Shown here piece by piece: positions 9,334 to 18,460 of a stretch of DNA of 64,000 nucleotides. The stretch spans positions 99,027 through 163,026 of the forward strand of contig NW_005200138.1 of NCBI RefSeq assembly GCF_000372725.1, in the 5' to 3' direction. Position 1 is the stretch's first letter, and each line of letters starts with the position of its first letter. This stretch comes from Emiliania huxleyi CCMP1516. Taxonomy: Eukaryota > Haptophyta > Isochrysidales > Noelaerhabdaceae. The translations under genes were made by a program, and so were the position numbers. The notes under the pieces are model-generated. The model searched no databases and was not told the DNA's origin. It saw only the letters and a program-made list of their open reading frames with translations.

Positions 9334-9738
9334 TGTGTGTGTGTGTACACGGGCGGAGAGTCTTCTACAGAGTGGAGAGAGTCGGGTTGGAGTACAATGC
9401 GTACTTTACAGGACTGACGTATGGTAAAACGCGGACGACGGCACGGTCCGCGGAGATAGAGCCGTGTACACAGTGGAGAGCTCTAGCGACCTTTGTGGCT
9501 CTGTACACATAGATAGGGCAAGCGTCAAGGGGCTCAGCCTCGAGCAGGGCCCGGGCTCTCTAGCAGCTCAGCGTAAGGTGTGAGCGGAAGGCACCCGACC
9601 AAGCAACCCGCGGTAGGTCCACACAAGCGGCGGTAAGTAAGCGGGCCAGAGAAGTCCGGCAAAAGCTCAGAGTGTGGCCCAGCCCCATCGGTCCGCGGAC
9701 CGCGCGCCCGCCGACACGGCGAAGGCGGCGTTTGGCCC
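9334..9738. other. Spacer between converging genes
   Basis: It starts with a short GTGTGTGTGTG run just after the RPC2 stop. I see no gene or clear structure in it. Confidence 0.5.
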
Positions 9739-12558
9739 TCAACGGCCGGCAGTGAAGTGCACCGACGACGCCTCCCAGCCAGCAACCGCGACAACGCTCT
9801 CGATTGCGTCCATCACGCGCTTGCGCCGCCCCTTGAGCTCCACGAAGATGTCGTCGTCGACCCCTGCCGGCAGGAAGAAGTTTTGCTCCAGCCACTCGTC
9901 CAGCTTCGAGCTCGTCACCGTCGCCGGGTCGGGTTTGATGACGTACGACTCCCGGAACTTCTCGGGGGTGAGCTCCGTGTCCTTGAGGATCTTGATGATG
10001 TCCGGGTTGTCCCATGAGATGGTGGAGTCCACAATGGCGGGGGTGCGTCGTCGCTTCCTCGGCGCTGCCGGCGGCTCCTTCGCCTCGAGAGTCCCCTTGT
10101 CGTTGCCGTCAACGTACACAAACTTGAGCAGGGGCAAATAGATGGCAGGGTGGCAGCAGAGCTTGGCATTGACCGAGTGCTCGAGCCAGGTGAAGTTGTA
10201 GAGCGAGTTGTAGATCCCCTTCTCGATGCTCGCTACGGGAAAAGATGTGGCTGCTGAGCAGACAGCGGGGCCGGTGTCTGCAGCGATCAACGGGGCTGGG
10301 CACACCTTGCTCGCACATCTCCTTCGGGTAGAAGTGGTGCTTTTGCCAGTTGACATCATCGGGCGTCACATCAAAGACGATGTGCGACGAGGCAGTAGAC
10401 GAGGCCGCCGCAGCGGCGGCAGAGGGGGCAGCCTATAGGTTTGTGGGAAGAGGGTGGCGGGAGTTTCGGCTGCAGCCTTTGCGAGGCGACAGGGAGTCTA
10501 ACCTCGAAGTGGCGTAGCATGCTGATCATGGTGAGGAAGGGCGCCCGGAGCTTCTGGTCGATGGCCTGGCCAGCGTCGACTTCGGGAAGTAGCACGTTGA
10601 TCTGCGGGAGCTCGCCGTCGAGAATGTCGCTGGCCCACTTGATCTGCACGCCGGTGCCCTTCTCGTGCGACTTCAGCGTCGCAAAGTAGAGCATGCGCAA
10701 GGCGAAGTACACACCGAGCCGACGCAGCCGAGCATCTTCCTCGTCCACCTCGACGTCGTCGATGTCCCCGTTGACAGGGACGTAGCGGTACAAAGCGACG
10801 ATCATCACGGCCAGGGCGGGGCGAACAAAGCCATCTTGAGCGGACATCGCCGCGGGTGCGGACTCAAGGCCCCACTCCTGGCGAAGCTGGCTCACCCACT
10901 CGAAGGTGGCCTTGAGCCGTTCCTAAGGGAAATGCGCACACATCGGACTTGAGTCCACTCCCAGGCCGGCTGGGCGCAGTTCACCTTCGAGTGCTCCGAC
11001 CAATCGACGCTGTTGAGGTTGAGCTGCGCGACGGTCTCCTGCTCCTGCTTGTAGTTGAGGGCGCGCACAACGATTTCGTCACTGAAGGCGCGCGCCACGT
11101 GCGGAGGCATGTAGGCAAACTGGTCGATCGACGCCTGAAAAAGAGGTGGTGACGTGGGGGTGGAGGGCGGGGAAGGGGGTGGAGGCGAGGGTGGAGGAGG
11201 CGACGGCGGCAGGGGTGGGGATGGCAGCGGCGGCGATGGTGGGGGCGGAGATGGAGGTGGTGGGAGTGGGGGCGGCGGCGGAAGGGGTGGGGGCTCGGAG
11301 GCGGTGGCGTGGGTGGCGGCGGTCGGGCTTGCGTTGGAGAGTGGTGGCTAGGGTGGCGGGGGTAAAAGGGCGGTGGGTGGCGGTGACGGAGGTACGTACC
11401 TTGACCATCTGGTTGAACTTGATCTTTGTAGCGGGGTCGGCGATGCAGTACGCGGGCATCATCTGCAGCGACTTTTGCGGCAGCGGTACCCCGAGGTGGT
11501 TGATGTTGGAGAAGTACTTCGCCGCATCCTCAGTGGAGCAGCGGGTCTCGCGGAAGGTGAGCTTGAAATCCCAAAACGCCTTCGCGATCTTGCGGAGCTC
11601 AAGGAAGCTGCGGAGCTCGTCTGCCGGCACCTGCGTCTCATCTCGAAGCATCGTGTCGATGAGCAACTCGTGGATGGAGATGAAGCCATACCTACAAGCA
11701 TCGTGTTCGAGTGAGCCTGCTCCTTACGGTGGGACGACAGACACGTAGGTGCGAGCGTCACTCTTGCTTGTCGTCGTCGGCGAGTTGCGAGGCGACATCG
11801 ATCTTGAGGATCGGCTTCGTCACGGGCCCTGGGCCCTTTGCAGCGGCGATGTTGAGGCCCTTAAGGATGTTTGGGAACATCTCTCGCTCGGTCTGCTGCC
11901 CGTTCTTCACCTTCTGCTTGTTGAACTTGAGATTGTTGACCTGGCGCGGGTCGCCGGTCGGGTGGTAGGCGATCAGCGTCGGCTTGAACTTGATGGGGCC
12001 TTTGCCCGCCGTGGGCTGCTCGAAGGGAATCGCGCCATCGTACAGAACGAGATAGGCAAGCGCGCACAGGCGCTGCTGGCCGTCAAGCACCATGAGGTCG
12101 TGCTCGTCACAATAGTGGGGCGCGCACGCGTCCTTGCTGGTCATGAAGACGGGCAGCGCGCGGCACACTGCGCCGCCATCGAGCGCCTCGGACAAGTCGG
12201 GCCTCCACACCCATAGCTCCGGCAGGATGCCGCCCTCGATGATGGTGTTGAAGAGCTTGATGACGTTCGTCGCTGGCCACTGCCAGCAGCGCTGAAAGTC
12301 GGGCAGCTTGTACTTGCCCTCCAGGATGTCGAGGATGATCGCGAACACGCTGCTCGCCTCGTTGTGGTCGACCACCTTCTTCGCCTTCATCTCGTATAGC
12401 TTCTCCTTGAGTTGCTGCAGGCCGTCTTCTGAGAGGAGCTTCTTGACGCGCTCCGACTGTCCGTGCTCGAAGCACTCGGCGAGCGGAACCAGCTGCGCCT
12501 CCTCGTGTGCCTCACCCTCCGGCGGGGTCGAAGGCTGGCCAGTGAGTGGAGCGGACAT
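9739..12558 (-). CDS. DUF262/DUF1524 (GmrSD-like) protein, six exons, about 760 aa
   Basis: The N-terminal part is a ParB/GmrS-type domain: LPDFQRCWQWPATNVIKLFN matches the family's QR-W box and VLDGQQRLCALAYL holds the DGQQR signature, which in bacterial enzymes binds nucleotide. The C-terminal part resembles the DUF1524 His-Asn nuclease module: WQKHHFYPKEM in place of HIFPK, then YNFTWLEHSVNAKL. In bacteria this pair forms type IV restriction enzymes such as GmrSD that cut modified DNA. Exons are 12558-11762, 11691-11400, 11134-10985 (or 10949), 10922-10503, 10432-10306 and 10232-9739; all donors are GT, unlike neighbouring genes. The ATG at 12558 is preceded by a pyrimidine-rich stretch. 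Its role in an alga is unknown; nuclease activity is inferred. Confidence 0.75.
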
Positions 12559-12734
12559 GTTGCGGCCGCGTCCAGGACCGAGCGGCCGTATCTTATTACG
12601 AGGCTCACATTTCTCTTTTTCCAATCTCGAGAACTACGTACGATAGTGACACTAGATCCCACACTAGACCCCGGTGCGATCTGTCCGGCCAGGGCGCGGG
12701 GGGGATTGCTGGGCTTCTCACCGCACCATGCAAT

Positions 12735-12935
12735 TGCAAACGCCCCCCCACACACACACACACACCCCTCCCACCCCCCCCCCGCGTCGCACGCGCAAAG
12801 GCTGATGCCAATGCTGTCGACAGCGGAGATGGGAGCTGTCGGGTACCTAAGGTAGGGCGAGGTGAGGGTGTGAGCGCGAGGCCCTTTGGGGGGGCGGGGG
12901 GGGGGGAGGGAGGAGGAGGGGGGGGGGCGGGGGGA
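12735..12935. repeat. CA, poly-C and poly-G low-complexity block
   Basis: The region upstream of the DUF262 gene contains a short (CA)n run (12750-12765), a C-run (12773-12783) and long G-runs (12890-12932). No gene is supported between 12559 and 12949. Confidence 0.7.
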
Positions 12936-12949
12936 GTGCGAGAGAACGG

Positions 12950-14494
12950 AGAGACTGGGACGACTGGACACGAGAAGACAGTGAGCCACCACAGGCGTCG
13001 TTGGCGCACATACTGAGCGGCAACTGCGCTGGAAATAAGGAAGAGGCGCGTTACTTCATGCGGAAGCTTGACAAACACGCGGCGAGGGCAACAGCAAGAG
13101 TCGAACGGGCGGCGCCTGACTCAAAAGACACAGCCGCATTCCTGAGACGCGCGAGGGCAGCCTCCTTAAAGGCAATGGGCTCTAGATTCGGAGCGCTCGC
13201 CGAAGAGGAGTACGACAAATTAGCGCCCGTGATTGCCTGCACGCTGCCCGCACTCACGGACTCCATACCCGAAAGAAAGAGAGGGGGGCTCGCAGGAGAG
13301 GTGACGAGAGAACTACAGGTAGTGGGGAAGGCAGCCTCGATCGCCATACTGACATGGATGCGAAACAACGACAAGACCAAGGCAAGGGCAGAGGAACGAG
13401 AGAAGAATATAGGGTGGATAAAGCGCCTGTTCACGGCATGGAGGGTGAGCCAAGCCGAACGTACCGAACGTAGAGCCGAACGGGAGGAAGCCGTTGAAGA
13501 CGATTTCGAGGAGGACGAACCAGTGGAAATCCCGCCTTCAGCTGTCACGATGCACCCGAAGGGGACCCCAGCGCCAGCATCAGTCGTGGAGGTACAAGTG
13601 TCCGAAGAGAGAGTGGACCTGAGCAATGATATGACTTGGCGGCAAATGATCGCAGTGGGCGTCAGAAGAGTCATCCTTGCGCGAGGAGAGCTCGATAAAC
13701 TCGAGGGGCCAGGATACGCCGCGAGGAGGGCAGAGTTACGCCGAGAGGCGAGAGCAAGGGATCGGCAGGCAGCGGCGTCGTCGCAGAACGAGGCAGAGGG
13801 GAGCGAAGCGACAGAGGAAGAAGCGACAAGAGAGAGAACGACGAGAGGGGGGACGACACTGCTCGATCTACCCTCTGGGGTCCCGTCCCTCAGCAGCGTG
13901 CACCTCGATCCTGTACCGTGTTTGTTATGACCCCCCCAATGAACACACCGGTGAGGGAGGGCGAGACGATCGAGGGGTCCCGTACCATGCGGAATCGACC
14001 CTATCAAGTGCTCAAGTGCTCAAGGGGGACCCCAGCGCCAACATCATCGGTGGAGGTACAAGTGTTCGAAGAGAGAGTGGACCTGAACAACGATATGACT
14101 TGGCGGCAAATGATCGCGGTGGGCGTCAGAAGAGTCGTCCTTGCGCGAGGAGAGCTCGATAAACTCTAAACTCGAGGGGCCAAAATATGCCGCGAGGAGG
14201 GCAGAGCTGTGACGAAAGGCGAGAGAAGAAGCGAGAGCAAGGGAGCGGCAGGCGGCGGCGGCGTCGCAGGACGAGGCAGACGAGAACGACGCGACAGAGG
14301 AGGAAGCGACAGGAGGGAGAACGACGAGAGTGGGAAGACCGCGAGGTGGCATGAAGGTTGCAGCGAGAATCGGAGAGGGACTGCGAAGAGAGATAGGAAG
14401 AGGCAGACGCCCAAGGGTGGGCGACGGCTAGGTCACCACACCCCTCTGCCCTCTTCTTAAAATCCCTGTGTGGTGTCTGTTTTCTTTCTTTTTA
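12950..14494 (+). mobile_element. Retroelement copy 1, rearranged and broken
   Basis: From about 12950 the sequence is a close relative of the reverse-oriented copy at 16811-18373, but it lacks the 5' part of the ORF (5' truncation). The frame 13001-13930 encodes the part from AHILSGNCAGNKEEARYFMR onwards. It then runs into unrelated sequence, after which the C-terminal region (EERVDLNNDMTWRQMI) is repeated at 14020-14170 and followed by frameshifted remnants to 14430. The 3' region ends with GTCTGTTTTCTTTC at 14475-14488 but lacks about 35 bp that other copies have between GTGTGGT and GTCTG. This copy cannot encode an intact protein. Confidence 0.75.
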
Positions 14495-14690
14495 GTGAGT
14501 TTTGTTGTATGCCATGCGCGCGGACCACGCTTGCAGGGGGACCGGGAGGCCGCGGTAAGTCGTCGTCGCCCGGCGCTCACCATGGCGATCGATGGCGCTA
14601 ACTAAGTCTAAGGAGGTTCCTCTTTTTTTTCCGCGCGCCTCCCGCAAGCGCGCGATACACGGGGTCCAAGGGCTCCAAGAGTGCTTCTCG

Positions 14691-14739
14691 GCCGGCCCTG
14701 GATGTGAGGCTATACCAACTGCACTCCAAGTGCTCCAAG
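14691..14739. repeat. Dispersed repeat family C, copy 1
   Basis: GGCCCTGGATGTGAGG and, after a short gap, TGCACTCCAAGTGCTCCAAG recur in reverse complement at 56597-56640 with small differences. The region 14495-14872 otherwise holds no supported gene. Confidence 0.7.
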
Positions 14740-14872
14740 ATCCTTACAACATCGCACAGCACTTAACGTGAGTGTCCTATGAGCACCCCACAAACCGACA
14801 CCCCATACCCTCTCGCCGCGCCGCCCGCCGACGCCCAAACCCCAAGCCAACGCCCCCCCGCCCGCCCGTGCG

Positions 14873-16405
14873 TCACATTTTCACGATGCTGACGTAGAGG
14901 CTCTCGCCCTCACGCACCTCCTGCTCCAGCCAGCAGCGGGTCGGGTTCTCGCGGCGGCCCGCCTGATGCCGCGCGGTCCCCGTCGCCTCGGTCGCCTTGA
15001 TCGCCTCGAGGAAGAAGGCGGGCAGGTCGTCGCCCAGCCGGCGCGAGCGGCGGACGGCGGCGGGGGGGACGCCGGCGAGTGCGGCCGCCCGCCTAGAGGA
15101 GGAATGCTCCGAGAAGGTTCGTGGGTGTGAGGCTCGAGCCAGGGCCCCGCACACAAGGCCCAGCCGTGCCTACTCCAACTCAGGGACGCGAAATGTGAGT
15201 CACTGCTCCACGACAGTGGGTCCCGCACTGGCCGACGGCGGCCGCGCCGCATCTCGTCGAAGTCGTAGATCCATCGGTGCTCGTAGTTGCGAAAGATGTT
15301 GTTGATGACCGTCGCTGCCGAGGCGGGCTCGCCCAGCCCGCCCATCGGTGGGAAGCGCCTACCTCGGGCGGTTCTCGGGTGCTGACGGCTCTCTCCCCAG
15401 CCCTTCCGCGGGTGGTCCGTGGGTGGTCAGTCGCCTCGCGTGCTCCTGCAGGAAGGGGTCGGTCTCGCGGTTGACGTAGCCCCGCATGTACTTGTCCAAG
15501 TCGGGCGTCGTGATTCGGAGGATGCCTGTCGACCGCTCAAGACCGCGGCTGTTGAGTGTGGCTGAATGACGCGTGTGCCTCTTCTGGAGTTGCTCAGATA
15601 CTCCTTGCCAATGTGTTCCGCATCTAGGGCAAGGAGCGCCGCCCGGGCGCAGCACGCGGTACGCCTCCGCGAGGAAGGCCGCGCCTGCGAGGTACGACAG
15701 GGGGCGCGGCGAGGTGCTTCGAGGGTGCACAGGCTGCGAGAAGGAGAAGTGCAGCAGCGGCTCTGGGCCCGGCGCAGCAGCCATGGCGCGGGCAACGACC
15801 AGAAAGTGTCTCGGGAGTGGCGTACTATTACCGTCCCGCGGCAGGATGTGCTCGAACATGTGCTCCGAGTAGACGGCGTCGAAGGAGCCGTCGGCGAAGG
15901 GCAGCCCCTGCCCGGCGACGAGCCGCATGATGAGCCGCCCCGTCCGCCAGTCCTCGCAGACCACTCCGCTCGGAAGCCGCGTGAAGACCATGTCCGCATT
16001 GAGCCAGCCGTCGCCGCACTTGTTCCACCAGTCGCCACCGACCTGCAAGAAGCGCACGCCCTCTGCCGAAAGCTGCGCCGCAGAGACGAAGGTGCCATTG
16101 ACACGCTGCTGCGACTTCTCTGACTCAAGCGCCTCGCGACCGCGCAGGTGTCCGGCACCGAAGCGGCAGACATTGCACTGACCCTGTATGCACGCGTATC
16201 GTCGCTCCTCGAGCTGCGCGGCGCGTGGCTCGAGATGCAAGCCGGGCAGAGGCGCGGCGGCGGCTGGCCACGTCAACAACGTATAGCAGATCGCGAGGAG
16301 GGCTGCGATGGTCAGCGTCGTGCGACGGCGTGTGCCGCCGAGCAGCTGGCTCCTACCACGGCGCGTCGATCTCGCGTCAGGCGGCGTGAAGCGACGGAAC
16401 GACAT
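14873..16405 (-). CDS. Class I SAM-dependent methyltransferase, membrane-anchored, five exons, 346 aa
   Basis: Exons 16405-15832, 15684-15640, 15525-15435, 15358-15248 and 15092-14873 add up to 1041 nt in one frame. A hydrophobic segment near residues 34-50 (TIAALLAICYTLLTW) suggests a signal anchor, as in Golgi enzymes. The methyltransferase core follows: LPFADGSFDAVYSEHMFEH, then AEAYRVLRPGG and LRITTPDLDKYM, the usual acidic loop, post-motif and beta-5 signatures of the type 11 family. The C-terminal part contains NNIFRNYEHRWIYDFDEM. The substrate is unknown; glycan or lipid methylation fits the anchor. Three of the four introns start with GC. The gene lies between two copies of the same retroelement. 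Confidence 0.75.
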
Positions 16406-16554
16406 TGCCGTCAACTACGGCGCCTCGACGAGCGGGGAAAATTTTTTCCCGAACGCCGTTGCAGCACGCATCGCCCTTCCTTTCTTTCGGCATCGCCCTC
16501 CTCTCGTAGTGCGGCTGCTTTCTTTCTTTCTCTTGGTTGGAGCACAAGACACAG

Positions 16555-16620
16555 AGCTCACACAGGATCACAGCGGGAGGAAAGCGGCGAGTCGCAATTC
16601 CAGGGGTCGTTGTGGCGGGC
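16555..16620. repeat. Dispersed repeat family B, copy 1
   Basis: About 66 bp beginning GAGCTCACACAGGATCACAG recur almost perfectly in reverse orientation at 44523-44588. The repeat sits upstream of the methyltransferase gene. Confidence 0.8.
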
Positions 16621-16651
16621 CACCCTGTCCCGGAAGGCATGGATCGCGGAG

Positions 16652-16680
16652 CCCACAGGACCCAAAAGAAAAGAGCTACC
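16652..16680. repeat. Solo remnant of the TIR-element end
   Basis: GCCCACAGGACCCAAAAGAA plus the following AAAGAGCT match the inner part of the terminal repeat of the transposon at 24502 (one difference). No partner end is visible nearby, so it is probably a relic. Confidence 0.6.
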
Positions 16681-16795
16681 AGAGCGCGGAGCCAACATCG
16701 ATGTGACACCGCGGTGCCACGCACAGGGTCTCTCTTCTCGCGCGCGTAGACAGACACCGTATCGTAGTGTTGTGCGAGGTCCTGTTGTACTTAGT

Positions 16796-18389
16796 CTAAA
16801 ATTCTTTTTGAAAAAGAAAGAAAGAAAACAGACAACCCAAGGGAGGGATGGGAGGACGGCACGCCGCCACCACACAGGGATTTTAAGGAGAGGTGTGTGG
16901 TGCGCTAGCCGTCGCCCACCCTAGGGAGTCTGCCTCTTCCTATCTCTCTTCGCAGTCTCTCGCCGATTCTCGCTGCAACCTTCATGCCACCTCGCGGTCG
17001 TCCCACTCTCGTCGTTCTCTCCCTTGTCACTTCCTCCTCTGTCGCGTCGTTCTCTTCTGCCTCGTCCTGCGACGCCGCCGCCTGCCGGTCCCTTGTTCTC
17101 GCGGCTTCTTTCGCCTTTCGGCGCAACTCCGTCCTCCTCGCGGCGTATCCTGGCCCCTCGAGTCTATCGAGCTCCCCTCGCGCAAGGACCACATTTCTGA
17201 CTCCCACTCCGATCATTTGCCTACAGGTCATGTTGTTGCTCAGGTCCACTCTCTCTTCGAACACTCGTGCCTCTACGGATGATGCCGGCGCTGGGGTCCC
17301 CTTCGGATGCATCGTGACATCTGACAACTGGATTTCCACTGGTTCGTCCTCCTCGGAGTCATCTTCCCCGTCCTCCTTCCGCTCGGCTCTTCGCTCGGTA
17401 CGTTCGGTGTGGCTCACCCTCCATGCCGTGAACAGGCGCTTTATCCACCCTATATTCTTCTCTCGTTCCTCTGCCCTTGCCTTGGTCTTGTCGTTGTTTC
17501 GCACCCATGTCTGTATGGCAATCGAGGCTGCCTTCCCCACTACCTGTAGTTCACTCGTCACCTCTCCCGCGAGCTCCCTTCTCTTTCTTTCGGGTATGGA
17601 GTCCGTGAGTGCGGGCAGCGTGCAGGCAATCACGGGCGCTATTTTGTCGTACTCCTCTTCGGCGAGCGCTCCAAATCTAGAGCCCATTGCCTTTAAGGAG
17701 GCTGCCCTCGCGCGTCTCAGGAATGTGGCGGTGTCTTTTGAGTCCGGCGCCTCCCGTTCAATTCTTGCTGTCGCCCTCGCTGTGTGTTTGTCGAGCTTCC
17801 GCATGAAGTGACGCGCCTCTTCCTTATTTCCAGCGCAGCTGCCGCTCAGTATGTGCGCCAACGACGCCTGTGGTGGCTCACTGTCTTCTTGTTTCCAGTC
17901 GTCCCAGTCTCCCAGTTCCCCGCGTCTCCTCCTTGCCTCGCGCGCCCCTTTTGTGGCCTCATCCCTAGCCGCCTTGCACGCTCTGCATCCCCAGAACGCA
18001 CTTCTCGTGGCGGGGCCCCTCGTTCCCCGTTTCTTTTCCCCCTCTAGAATACGCCTGTGGTGTGCCCCGTGTGGCACCCCGACCTGTTGTCTCACCCTGG
18101 CCCCCAAGATCGTTTTGGTCGTCACATTGTGATCCCCGACGTCGTCAAATGTCGCCCGCCTGTCCTTCCCCCCGTTCTCGTCCGGTAATCTCATCTTATT
18201 ATCCCATCGATGCTTGAGGCTGGCTACTGCCACTTCGCTCCACAACCGTCCCGCCACCCCTGCCGTGTGCGATCCTGGCCTCACTGTCTTTCGATATTGC
18301 TCGCACACCCACTCGTGCGCGCTCTTACACATGTGTCCGTACGTCCATTCTTTTTGATCGCACCCCACTTCGCCTAAAAATTCTTTTTG
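16796..18389 (-). mobile_element. Retroelement copy 2 with target-site duplication
   Basis: The element occupies 16811-18373 on the minus strand. It is flanked by CTAAAATTCTTTTTG (16796-16810) and CTAAAAATTCTTTTTG (18374-18389), a near-perfect 15-16-bp target-site duplication. The 5' end is inside the ORF (truncation), and the 3' end after the stop reads through GTGTGGTGGCGGCGTGCCGT to a TTTC-rich tail. Variable-length duplications, 5' truncation and a simple-sequence tail are hallmarks of target-primed reverse transcription by non-LTR retrotransposons. The insertion lies in the shared upstream region of two divergent genes and splits an AATTCTTTTT promoter-like motif. Confidence 0.8.
16905..18373 (-). 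CDS. ORF of retroelement copy 2, possible C-terminal part of a reverse-transcriptase polyprotein
   Basis: The frame is open across the whole copy and upstream into flanking DNA (to 18452); only the element part is considered here. The segment WGCRACKAARDEA, followed about 40 residues later by LAHILSGSC, has the Cys-Cys...His-Cys spacing of the zinc-finger-like module at the end of many LINE reverse transcriptases. Downstream come a Glu/Lys/Arg-rich helical region, an acidic stretch (DDSEEDEPVE) and a basic tail ending RGRLPRVGDG. No polymerase YxDD motif is present, as expected for a 5'-truncated copy. The assignment to non-LTR elements is inferred from this module and from the insertion structure. 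Confidence 0.55.
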
Positions 18390-18460
18390 TTCGCGCCAGG
18401 ACTCGCGCCCTCCACAGACCCGAGCCTGGTCCTGGACAGGTCTGTCCTGCACACACTCGC

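Noticed and set aside
13918..14169. Separate small gene after retroelement copy 1
   Set aside because: It repeats the C-terminal part of the same element ORF and is a duplicated fragment.
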